Source: Candidatus Eiseniibacteriota bacterium (GTDB taxonomy: Bacteria > Eisenbacteria > RBG-16-71-46 > JABDJR01). Taken from it: a stretch of DNA of 6,540 bases. Location of the stretch: positions 1-6,540 of the forward strand of contig JABDJR010000673.1 of assembly GCA_013003415.1 (NCBI GenBank), written 5' to 3'. Below, piece by piece: positions 1 through 6,148 of this stretch (positions are counted from its first letter, which is position 1; each line of letters begins with the position of its first letter). The notes below the pieces were generated by a model, which saw only the letters and a list, made by a program, of their open reading frames with translations, did no database searches and was not told where the DNA came from. The translations under genes and the position numbers were made by a program.

Positions 1-1247
1 GCCTTGAAGTCATCACCTCGGCTGCGTTTTATCGCGCTTCTCATCGTTATCTTTTTGAGTCCATGGTCTCCCTTTGGGAACAGAACGAAGCCATCGATCT
101 CATCACGGTTGGCGACGCTCTCAAAAAGGCCGACAAGTTCGAAGCTGTCGGTGGAGCGACCTATCTCGCCGGTCTCCTGAACGAAGTCGCCACGGCTGCG
201 AATGTCGAGTTTCATGCGCAGCTCATCAAAGAAAAAGCGACCCTTCGGCAAATCATTGAGACGTGCACCACCCTGAGTGCTCGGGCTTATGAAGATCGCG
301 AGGAGGCTTCGGGTTTGCTTGACGAGGCCGAGAAGGCGATGTTTGCCATTTCCAATGCGCAGCTTCGCCAGGGGTTTATCCACGCCAAGGACATGATCAA
401 CCCCACCATCAAGATGATCGAAAAGCTCTACGAAGAGAAGAAAGCGGTGACCGGCTTAGAAACCGGCTTCCTCGACTTCGATCATATGACCAGCGGTCTC
501 CAACCGGGCGATTTGGTCATTGTGGCCGGGCGTCCTTCCATGGGAAAGACCTCGCTTGCCATGAACATGGCGGCGAACGTTGCTCTTCGGGTTAAGAAAC
601 CGGTGGGTGTGTTCTCCTTGGAAATGGGAACCGAACAATTGCTCATGCGTCTGCTTTGTAGCGAGGCTCGCGTCAGTGCGCATCGGTTGAGAACGGGTTA
701 CCTCCGCGACAGCGAATGGCCTCTGCTCATTTCTTCGGCGGGTCAACTCTCCGAAGCCCCGCTTTATATCGATGACTCGGCGGGGATCAACGTGCTTGAG
801 GTGCGTGCTAAGGCCCGACGTCTTCACGCCGAGGTTGGCTTAGGCATGATCGTGATCGATTACCTTCAGTTGTTGTCCGGTGCCGGACGCGGCGAAAACC
901 GCCAGCAAGAGATCAGTGAGATTTCTCGTAGCCTGAAGGCGTTGGCCAAAGAACTCAAAGTTCCGGTGGTTGCCTTGTCTCAGCTTTCGCGTGCGGTCGA
1001 AGCACGAACCGATCACCGGCCCATGCTGAGTGATCTTCGGGAGTCGGGCGCTATCGAGCAGGACGCCGATGTGGTGTGCTTCGTGTATCGAGAAGAACAC
1101 TACAAGCGCACGGACGAGAACGAAGGCATGGGCGAGATTATCATCGGAAAGCAGCGAAACGGGCCGATCGGCTCCGTCAAAGTGGCCTTCATTGGCGAAT
1201 ACACGCGTTTCGAGAATCTGAGCCGGGAAGAGTTGGAACCCTTTTAA
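1..1247 (+). CDS. dnaB: Replicative DNA helicase DnaB (5' end missing)
   Basis: Hexameric 5'-3' helicase that unwinds DNA at the replication fork. The reading frame is open from base 3, before the first ATG at 63. The residues encoded there (FYRASHRYLFESM) match the DnaB N-terminal helical domain, so the true start lies left of the window; about 40-50 residues are probably missing and about 414 are visible. N-terminal domain features include VGGATYLAGL. The RecA-like domain carries Walker A GRPSMGKTS (bases 528-554), the SLEM motif, Walker B VIDYLQLL (from about 852), SQLSRAVE, the LRESGAIEQDAD segment, and KQRNGP (from 1149), which holds the arginine-finger region. No intein interrupts the Walker A or later motifs. 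It ends with TAA at 1245-1247. The next gene begins 214 bp downstream, so it need not be co-transcribed with mlaE. Identification is secure. Confidence 0.97.
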   Translation, partial: LEVITSAAFYRASHRYLFESMVSLWEQNEAIDLITVGDALKKADKFEAVGGATYLAGLLNEVATAANVEFHAQLIKEKATLRQIIETCTTLSARAYEDREEASGLLDEAEKAMFAISNAQLRQGFIHAKDMINPTIKMIEKLYEEKKAVTGLETGFLDFDHMTSGLQPGDLVIVAGRPSMGKTSLAMNMAANVALRVKKPVGVFSLEMGTEQLLMRLLCSEARVSAHRLRTGYLRDSEWPLLISSAGQLSEAPLYIDDSAGINVLEVRAKARRLHAEVGLGMIVIDYLQLLSGAGRGENRQQEISEISRSLKALAKELKVPVVALSQLSRAVEARTDHRPMLSDLRESGAIEQDADVVCFVYREEHYKRTDENEGMGEIIIGKQRNGPIGSVKVAFIGEYTRFENLSREELEPF

Positions 1248-1262
1248 AACCAGGGGGTTCTA
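1234..1262 (+). terminator. Stem-loop over the dnaB stop codon, doubtful terminator
   Basis: Bases 1234-1244 can pair with 1252-1262 as an 11-bp stem with three G-T wobbles. The core is GAACCC (1236-1241) against GGGTTC (1255-1260), with a 7-nt loop that includes most of the TAA stop. No T-tract follows (TAGCTCTCGA comes next), so it does not look like a standard intrinsic terminator. It could attenuate transcription, protect the dnaB mRNA 3' end, or be chance. Pairing was read by eye; no folding energy was computed. Confidence 0.3.
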
Positions 1263-1350
1263 GCTCTCGACGGGGCTCCCTACCAAACCTGCCGCCTCCT
1301 TCGCGGCCCCCCTCGCCTAAATCAGCTCAACAATGCGAAACTCAGTACCT

Positions 1351-1375
1351 CTCAGGAGCTTAGCTAGCCCCCGAG
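1351..1375 (+). terminator. Imperfect hairpin between dnaB and mlaE
   Basis: CTCAGGAGCT (1351-1360) can pair with AGCCCCCGAG (1366-1375), giving eight pairs and two A-C mismatches around a 5-nt loop. A short T run (ATTTT, 1382-1386) follows after several bases. It could be a weak terminator for dnaB or a leader structure for mlaE. The mismatches and the poor T-tract make this a low-confidence call. Confidence 0.2.
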
Positions 1376-1383
1376 ACGTAGAT

Positions 1384-1389
1384 TTTAAT
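1384..1389 (+). promoter_or_regulatory. mlaE: Possible -10 box for the mla genes
   Basis: TTTAAT differs from TATAAT at one position and lies 72 bases before the mlaE ATG, in the only gap large enough for a promoter. No good -35 element is found 16-18 bases upstream: the best hexamers match TTGACA at about three of six positions. A transcript from here would begin near 1396, after the ATG of the possible leader ORF at 1391, so the two proposals conflict. This is a weak candidate. Confidence 0.2.
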
Positions 1390-1390
1390 C

Positions 1391-1465
1391 ATGGAAACTG
1401 AGGCCTTCCCCGCCGAAGATAGAAGTGGGAACACATTGTCAAGCAAGGGACTTACGAGGATATGA
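1391..1465 (+). CDS. Possible 24-residue leader peptide before mlaE
   Basis: An ATG at 1391 opens a 24-codon frame (begins METEAF, ends LTRI) that stops at TGA 1463-1465. It overlaps the mlaE start as ATGA, the same arrangement as the mlaE-mlaF junction. MlaE itself has a poorly spaced ribosome binding site, so translation of this short frame could deliver ribosomes to it. Against this, the ORF has no visible Shine-Dalgarno sequence, resembles no known peptide, shows no run of one amino acid as in attenuator leaders, and a frame this short arises easily by chance. No function is proposed beyond possible translational coupling. Confidence 0.2.
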   Translation: METEAFPAEDRSGNTLSSKGLTRI

Positions 1466-2262
1466 GGGGACTCACGGCTCCGTTCGCAGCCACGGGCGAG
1501 CAAGTCATCAACATGGTTGCAGGCTCCGGCCGGTTGGCGATCTTTTTAGGTCGCTTGGCGCGTGAGATTCCGCCTGGTCTCCGCTACGTCCATTTGTTCT
1601 TTGAACAGTGTGTGCAAATCGGACTCGCCTCCCTTCCCCTCGTGCTCATTACATCGCTTTTCGTGGGTGGGGTCGCCGCCTTGCAAAGCGCCTATCAATT
1701 TAAGGGCTATGTCCCGCTCATCTATGTAGGGACCGTGATCTCGAAATCAGTGTTCATTGAGCTTGGCCCCGTGCTCACCGCGCTGGTAGTGGGTGGTCGT
1801 GTGGGTGCAGCTTTGGCGGCCGAGATTGGAACCATGCGGGTCACCGAACAAATCGATGCCCTTGAGACCTTGGCCATACGGCCCATGCGCTATCTTGTGG
1901 TGCCACGGTTCATCGCCGCCATTTTCATGCTTCCCATGCTCACCGTGTTTGCCAACACCATCGCTGTGCTGGGCGGCATGGTGGTGGCCGTGAATCGGGT
2001 CGGAATCAGTTCAGTCACTTTTCAACGAGGGATGAAACTCCTCTTCGATGTCAATGATATCTATGGGGGATTGATCAAGGCCTTTGTTTTCGGGGCCATC
2101 ATTGCGCTCTCGGGTTGCTACTACGGTTTCCAAACCCGCGGTGGCGCCGAGGGTGTGGGCGAGAGTACGAAGAAGGCCGTGGTGGCCAGTTGTGTCGGTA
2201 TTCTGGTGTTGGACTACTTCCTGGCGGAAGTTATTTTCCAACTCCTTTTTGGGGCCCGATGA
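1462..2262 (+). CDS. mlaE: MlaE/YrbE-family phospholipid ABC transporter permease
   Basis: Inner-membrane permease of an MCE transporter that moves phospholipids between inner and outer membrane. At 266 residues it has the family's usual length. An amphipathic N-terminal region (about 25-50) precedes membrane segments near 53-78, 87-110, 151-178, 205-224 and 240-263. The family signature EIGTMRVTEQIDAL lies at residues 121-134, in the cytoplasmic loop that contacts the ATPase, followed by RPMRYLVVPR. ATG 1462 is the first start after an in-frame TAG at 1420. Its ribosome site is odd: GAGG (1456-1459) is only 2 nt away, while AAGGGA (1445-1450) is 11 nt away. A second in-frame ATG at 1513 has no better site. 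The stop overlaps the mlaF start as ATGA (2259-2262), implying coupled translation. The family call is secure; the exact start is less so. Confidence 0.94.
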   Translation: MRGLTAPFAATGEQVINMVAGSGRLAIFLGRLAREIPPGLRYVHLFFEQCVQIGLASLPLVLITSLFVGGVAALQSAYQFKGYVPLIYVGTVISKSVFIELGPVLTALVVGGRVGAALAAEIGTMRVTEQIDALETLAIRPMRYLVVPRFIAAIFMLPMLTVFANTIAVLGGMVVAVNRVGISSVTFQRGMKLLFDVNDIYGGLIKAFVFGAIIALSGCYYGFQTRGGAEGVGESTKKAVVASCVGILVLDYFLAEVIFQLLFGAR

Positions 2263-3065
2263 TCAAAATCGAAGGCGTACACAAGAGCTTCGGCTCGCTC
2301 AAGGTTTTGGAGGGTGTGGATCTAGAGATCCCCACCGGCGAGAACCTCGTGATTCTGGGCCGCTCCGGTTCCGGAAAAAGCGTCCTTCTAAAACACATCA
2401 TTGGGTTGTTGAGCCCCGATGCGGGTCGTGTGTTGGTCGATGAAACCGAAGTCGGTAGCCTCGGATACAACGAACTAGCTAAGCTACGTCGCCGCTTTGG
2501 CATGCTCTTTCAGATGGCGGCCTTGTTCGATTCCATGACGGTGGGAGAAAACGTGGGCTTGGCTCTGCGCGAACGCGGTGGCATGAAAGAAGTCGACATC
2601 AAGGAAATCGTACGAGAGAAGCTCGCCATGGTTGGTCTGAAAGGCATTGAAGATAAGGCGCCTTCGGATCTGTCCGGTGGGATGCGGAAACGAGTGGGCC
2701 TAGCGCGAGCCATCGCCATGGACCCCGAGTATATTTTGTACGACGAGCCCACAACGGGTCTCGATCCGGTGACCGCACAGCAAATCAATGTGCTCATTCG
2801 GAGTTTGCAAGAGCGGTTGAACATCACCTCGATTGTGGTGACTCATGACATGGCCAGTGCCAACTACGTGGGAGACCGCATGTGTTTGCTTTACAAGGGG
2901 TCGATCCTTTTTGATGGAACCCCCGAAGACATTGCCAACAGTAAAGACCCCGTGGTCTATCAGTTTATTCGTGGAGAAGCTCAGGGGCCCTTAACCGATG
3001 GCACGGCGGACATTGAAGTTCACACCCCCGATCCGGTGGGGCAGGAGGCGCGGCATGGCGAGTAG
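2259..3065 (+). CDS. mlaF: MlaF-family phospholipid ABC transporter ATPase
   Basis: Cytoplasmic ATP-binding subunit that powers the MlaE permease; 268 residues. Walker A GRSGSGKS is at 34-41. The Q-loop segment LFQMAALFDSMTVGENV (Q85) is characteristic of MlaF-type ATPases. The ABC signature LSGGMRKRVGLARA is at 138-151, Walker B ILYDEP with catalytic E163 at 159-164, the D-loop at 167-169, and the switch histidine at H196 (VTHDM). All catalytic motifs are intact. The start at 2259 is chosen because MIKIEGVHKSFG is the normal ABC N-terminus and its ATG overlaps the mlaE stop. The open frame extends further left to 2115, but that part is an out-of-frame reading of mlaE. Residues after about 240 form a polar tail, typical of a linker. 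The gene overlaps mlaD by 11 bp. Confidence 0.96.
   Translation: MIKIEGVHKSFGSLKVLEGVDLEIPTGENLVILGRSGSGKSVLLKHIIGLLSPDAGRVLVDETEVGSLGYNELAKLRRRFGMLFQMAALFDSMTVGENVGLALRERGGMKEVDIKEIVREKLAMVGLKGIEDKAPSDLSGGMRKRVGLARAIAMDPEYILYDEPTTGLDPVTAQQINVLIRSLQERLNITSIVVTHDMASANYVGDRMCLLYKGSILFDGTPEDIANSKDPVVYQFIRGEAQGPLTDGTADIEVHTPDPVGQEARHGE
3043..3048 (+). promoter_or_regulatory. mlaD: Strong ribosome binding site for mlaD inside mlaF
   Basis: AGGAGG, a full Shine-Dalgarno match, lies 6 nt before the mlaD ATG at 3055, within the last codons of mlaF. This decides the mlaD start over the earlier in-frame ATG at 2998, which would add a 19-residue basic stretch before the membrane anchor. It is the strongest site in front of any gene in the window. 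Confidence 0.8.
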
Positions 3066-3957
3066 GAGTCGAGAAATCCAGGTCGGCATCGTTTTTTTAT
3101 TGGCGGTGGCGGTTCTTATTTCGGGAATCCTGTGGTTTAAAGAGTTTCGTATCGGCGGCCAGTTCTACCAAGTCGTGGTTGCCTTCGAGAATACGAGTGG
3201 TCTCCAAAGCGGTGATGCGGTTGAAGTGCAAGGTGTCACCTCGGGTCAGGTGTCGCGCATTTTTTATGAAGATGGACGTGCGTTGGTGGGGTTGAGGCTC
3301 GACCGCAGCGTGAACATCTACCCGGAAACAAAGTTCGTGATTGAAAACGTGGGCATCATGGGGCAAAAGCTCGTGGCCATTTATCCGGGGCCTCCAGGAA
3401 CGCCTGTTTCTGAAGACACCATTCTCACTGGTGAGTATCAGTCCGGCATTCCCGCGCTGATGGCCGAATTGGGGGGTGCCTTGGAATCCTTCGACAAGCT
3501 GGCTGATCAACTCGAAGGGTTCTTTGGGGCTCTTGAAGATACGGAACCGGGAACGGTATCCCGCATTCTTCACAACACGGAGCGATTAACCGAAGACTTG
3601 GCGGACTTCCTGGCCGCCACCAGGGGTGACTTGCGTGAAGTTGTGGGTAACTTCAACGTGGCCATGGAAGATTTGCACGAAGTCTTAGATGGGCGCGGTG
3701 AGGAGTTCGGCACCACGCTAGAGAGTGCCAACCGAGCGATGGCCCGTCTCGATACGACGCTCGCTCAGATGGAAGTGACCATGCAGCGAACCGATGCCAT
3801 TCTGGCCCGGGTCGAAAACGGGGAAGGCACTTTGGGACGCCTCTCTCAAGACGAAGAGCTTTACAATGAGCTTCGGGGCACCATGACCGATGCTCGAGCC
3901 TTGCTTGAAGATCTCAAGGCCGATCCCAAAAAGTACTTCAAGTTCAGCATTTTCTAG
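3055..3957 (+). CDS. mlaD: MlaD-family MCE-domain lipid-binding protein, long form
   Basis: Periplasmic MCE subunit, anchored in the inner membrane, that forms a ring through which lipids pass from MlaE; 300 residues. A short cytoplasmic N-terminus (REIQVG) leads into one membrane segment (about 10-28). A single MCE domain follows at about 36-114, with the typical GLQSGDAVEVQGVTSGQV stretch and the ENVGIMGQK segment. From about 135 to 290 the protein is helical and probably coiled-coil (heptad-like LESFDKLADQL, LAQMEVTMQRTDAIL), ending in DPKKYFKFSIF. E. coli MlaD is about 183 residues, so this C-terminal extension is substantial; it resembles the long MCE proteins of deltaproteobacteria, Bacteroidetes and relatives. 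The gene overlaps mlaF and is followed by a 69-bp gap. The ring role is inferred from the family. Confidence 0.93.
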   Translation: MASRSREIQVGIVFLLAVAVLISGILWFKEFRIGGQFYQVVVAFENTSGLQSGDAVEVQGVTSGQVSRIFYEDGRALVGLRLDRSVNIYPETKFVIENVGIMGQKLVAIYPGPPGTPVSEDTILTGEYQSGIPALMAELGGALESFDKLADQLEGFFGALEDTEPGTVSRILHNTERLTEDLADFLAATRGDLREVVGNFNVAMEDLHEVLDGRGEEFGTTLESANRAMARLDTTLAQMEVTMQRTDAILARVENGEGTLGRLSQDEELYNELRGTMTDARALLEDLKADPKKYFKFSIF

Positions 3958-3993
3958 GCCCCGCCCTGTTCGATCTCCCTGCTTTCTCCTAAA

Positions 3994-4020
3994 CTCCTAG
4001 CCAGCCCGTCCCCCTGGGAG
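3994..4020 (+). promoter_or_regulatory. radA: radA ribosome binding site within a possible hairpin
   Basis: GGGAG (4016-4020) sits 6 nt before the radA ATG and is a good Shine-Dalgarno sequence. It can pair with the upstream stretch: CTCCTAG (3994-4000) against CTGGGAG (4014-4020) makes seven pairs including one G-T, with a 13-nt loop that fully covers the site. Two more complementary motifs, CTCCC (3975-3979) and CTCCT (3986-3990), lie further upstream. Masking is inference; the binding site itself is well supported. Confidence 0.5.
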
Positions 4021-4026
4021 AATGAC

Positions 4027-5439
4027 ATGAAAAAGAAATCCCTGTTTGTATGCACCGCATGCGAACACAGCCAGCCAAAATGGACGGGCCAATGCTCCGA
4101 CTGTGGCGCTTGGAACACCCTAGAAGAACGGGTGCAAACCAAGCACGCGCGGCATCCTGCAGCTACCGAGGGAACCGCGGTGGCGGCTCAAGCTCTAAGC
4201 GAAATCAACATCCAAAACCAGCCTCGTTACAAGACACGCCTCGGTGAGTTTGATCGTGTCCTGGGGGGAGGTCTCGTTCCCGGCAGTTTGGTTCTGCTTG
4301 CGGGCGATCCTGGAGTGGGGAAGTCCACGCTCCTGCTGCAGGTGGCTTCGGCCTATGCGGAAGCCGGCTTGGGTGTGCTCTATTTAAGTGCCGAAGAATC
4401 GGCAAGCCAAATCCGTCGTCGCAGCCATCGCCTTAAAGGGATCAACGAGGCGGTCCGCGTTTTGTCGAGCACGAGCCTCGAATCGGTGGCGCCTATTCTT
4501 CGCGACAAACAAACCGACGTGCTCATCGTCGACTCGGTGCAGACGCTTCACCAAGATAGTCCCCAAGCCCCGGGAAGTGTGGCTCAAGTTCGAGACAACA
4601 CCTTGTTCTTTCTTGAGCTGGCAAAGCAAACCAAAATCCCGGTCATTCTGGTGGGGCATGTCACCAAGGAGGGCAGCTTAGCCGGCCCTCGTGTCATGGA
4701 GCATTTGGTCGACTGCGTGTTGTACTTGGAAGGCGACCACTACCATCAGTATCGCCTCTTGCGCGCGGCTAAGAACCGGTTCGGTGCCACTCAAGAAGTG
4801 GGCGTGTTCGAAATGGGAGCCGGTGGCCTCATCGAAGTCATCAATCCCTCCGAATCCATGCTTGCCCAAAACCCGGGTCAGAACCCCGGGTCTGCTGTCC
4901 TTGTCACCATGGAGGGCACGCGCCCTCTGCTGCTTGAGGTTCAAGCTCTCATTTCCGGGAGTGGTTACAACAACCCTCGCCGAGTGACCACCGGGTACGA
5001 TTCCCGACGCCTCGCCGTGATTCTGGCCGTTCTCGAGCGCCATGGTGGTCTCGACTTTTCCACCACCGATGTTTTTGTGAATATTGCGGGGGGGTTCAAG
5101 GTGCTTGAGCCCGCGGCCAGCCTTGCCGTGGCCATGTCCCTGGCCTCGTCTTTTCATAATGCACCGCTTCCAGAATCGACTATCATTCTGGGAGAGGTCG
5201 GCCTTGGGGGAGAAATACGGGCCGTGAGTCAAACACGACGGCGACTCCAAGAAGCCGCCAAGCTCGGTTACAAATCGGCTATGGTGCCCAAAAGCGCAAA
5301 GCCCGAGGGCCAGGGTCTCGATTTGGAGCTCCAACCGGTCGACCACATTAAACGTGCGCTCGAAGTCGCCTTCGGTCGGAAATCAGACCGTAAGGCAAAG
5401 CCGCTCTCTGCGAGTATGGGACGTGAATTGAATGGTTGA
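4027..5439 (+). CDS. radA: DNA repair protein RadA (Sms)
   Basis: RecA-like ATPase that promotes branch migration and processing of recombination intermediates; 470 residues, slightly above the usual 450-460. The N-terminal C4 zinc finger is complete (C9, C12, C23, C26). The ATPase core has Walker A GDPGVGKST (93-101), the SAEES segment (121-125), Walker B DVLIVDS (164-170) and the RadA-specific KNRFG motif (249-253). A Lon-protease-like domain follows (about 290-450), with GYNNPRRVTTGYDSRRLAVILAVLE-type sequence starting near 313 and EPAASLAVAMS (361-371). Where I expect EPAADLAV, residue 365 is Ser rather than Asp. A tandem QNPG-QNPG (281-288) lies in the linker. The start is supported by GGGAG 6 nt upstream and by the zinc finger beginning at once. 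The stop overlaps ispD by 8 bp. Identification is secure. Confidence 0.97.
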   Translation: MKKKSLFVCTACEHSQPKWTGQCSDCGAWNTLEERVQTKHARHPAATEGTAVAAQALSEINIQNQPRYKTRLGEFDRVLGGGLVPGSLVLLAGDPGVGKSTLLLQVASAYAEAGLGVLYLSAEESASQIRRRSHRLKGINEAVRVLSSTSLESVAPILRDKQTDVLIVDSVQTLHQDSPQAPGSVAQVRDNTLFFLELAKQTKIPVILVGHVTKEGSLAGPRVMEHLVDCVLYLEGDHYHQYRLLRAAKNRFGATQEVGVFEMGAGGLIEVINPSESMLAQNPGQNPGSAVLVTMEGTRPLLLEVQALISGSGYNNPRRVTTGYDSRRLAVILAVLERHGGLDFSTTDVFVNIAGGFKVLEPAASLAVAMSLASSFHNAPLPESTIILGEVGLGGEIRAVSQTRRRLQEAAKLGYKSAMVPKSAKPEGQGLDLELQPVDHIKRALEVAFGRKSDRKAKPLSASMGRELNG

Positions 5440-6148
5440 TGTTGGTCTTATTCTGGTCGCTGCCGGTAAAGGAGAACGACTCGGGTTTCCTGCCGAAAAG
5501 GCATTAGTCCCGCTGTTGGGTCATCCTATTCTGTCGTGGGCTCTTTTAGCCTTCGAGGACTTTCACCAAATTGTCGAACGCATCGTGGTGGTACCGCCCG
5601 GAAGAGAAAGCGAGTTTCAGGACAAGGTCATCGCACCCATGAACCTGAAACGGGAAGTCACGGTCATTGCCAGTGGAGCCCGTCGACAAGACTCCGTGGC
5701 CAACGGGATTGCCGCCATGAGCGATCGCCCTCATTGGGTCATGGTGCACGACGCGGCGCGCCCCTTGGTGTCGCATCGGCTGATCACTGCCATTCTCGAG
5801 ACGATCGACAATGGAGAATCGGTGATCCCTGCGTTACCTATGCGCGACAGCATCGCTCGCGTCGGCTACGACAGTTGGATCAAAAGCTACGAAGACCGCA
5901 GCAAACTCCTAGCGGTTCAGACACCGCAAGCGTTTCACCGCCCGGTCCTTGAATACGCGCATACCCACGCGCGCGAAAACAAGGAGGCCGGAACCGATGA
6001 GGCTTCGCTTGTGCTTCGCGTTAACCATCCGGTGGCGTGGATCGAGGGCGAGGCCGACAACATCAAGATTACTTACCCGGCCGACGTCACCCTAGCCGAG
6101 GCCATTTTGCGCACCCGCGGGTTCAGTGCCGACCATCCCAATGAGTAA
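5432..6148 (+). CDS. ispD: 2-C-methyl-D-erythritol 4-phosphate cytidylyltransferase
   Basis: Cytoplasmic enzyme for the third MEP-pathway step: it joins MEP and CTP to give CDP-ME and pyrophosphate. The 238 residues are a full-length IspD. The CTP-binding loop AAGKGERLG is at 10-18, with K23 in EKALVPLLG; this replaces the common PKQ form but keeps the lysine. GARRQDSVANGI (82-93), VHDAARPLV (105-113, D107 as metal and nucleotide ligand), MRDSI (137-141), LLAVQTPQAFHR (159-170), TDEASLV (188-194) and DNIKITYPAD (209-218, with the catalytic-site lysine K212) are all present. The N-terminus MVDVGLILVAAGKG supports the ATG at 5432, which overlaps the radA stop by 8 bp. No strong Shine-Dalgarno sequence precedes it, so translation probably depends on radA. 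It overlaps ispF by 8 bp; the two enzymes are not fused as they are in some proteobacteria. Confidence 0.95.
   Translation: MVDVGLILVAAGKGERLGFPAEKALVPLLGHPILSWALLAFEDFHQIVERIVVVPPGRESEFQDKVIAPMNLKREVTVIASGARRQDSVANGIAAMSDRPHWVMVHDAARPLVSHRLITAILETIDNGESVIPALPMRDSIARVGYDSWIKSYEDRSKLLAVQTPQAFHRPVLEYAHTHARENKEAGTDEASLVLRVNHPVAWIEGEADNIKITYPADVTLAEAILRTRGFSADHPNE

Noticed and set aside
528..554. Possible intein in dnaB at the Walker A site, a common insertion point
   Set aside because: The motif and the following conserved blocks run without interruption and the spacing is normal.
456..827. Open frames on the - strand opposite dnaB and mlaD (for example 456-827 and 3097-3573)
   Set aside because: They are antisense shadows of secure genes, with no family motifs and no sign of their own ribosome sites.
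1248..1461. tRNA or other RNA gene in the dnaB-mlaE gap
   Set aside because: No cloverleaf, T-loop GTTCGA-type motif with matching arms, or known riboswitch core could be recognised in either orientation.
1436..1464. TTGTCA followed 17 bases later by GATATG as a promoter for mlaE
   Set aside because: The -10 match is only three of six and the implied start would be downstream of the mlaE ATG, which would require the poorly supported ATG at 1513.
2115..2258. Longer mlaF reading from ATG 2115
   Set aside because: The extra 48 residues are an out-of-frame translation of mlaE with Arg- and Gly-rich, non-conserved sequence; the ATP-binding domain starts naturally at 2259.
4867..4890. Tandem QNPG-QNPG coding repeat with two CCCGGG palindromes in radA
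   Set aside because: Only two short units, differing in wobble bases, in a variable linker of RadA. It looks like a minor local duplication rather than a regulatory or mobile repeat.
4678..5346. Long open frame on the - strand opposite radA (222 codons)
   Set aside because: It lies wholly inside the well-supported radA gene. Its translation has no recognisable domain and is rich in His, Gly and Arg, as expected from the reverse complement of a coding sequence.
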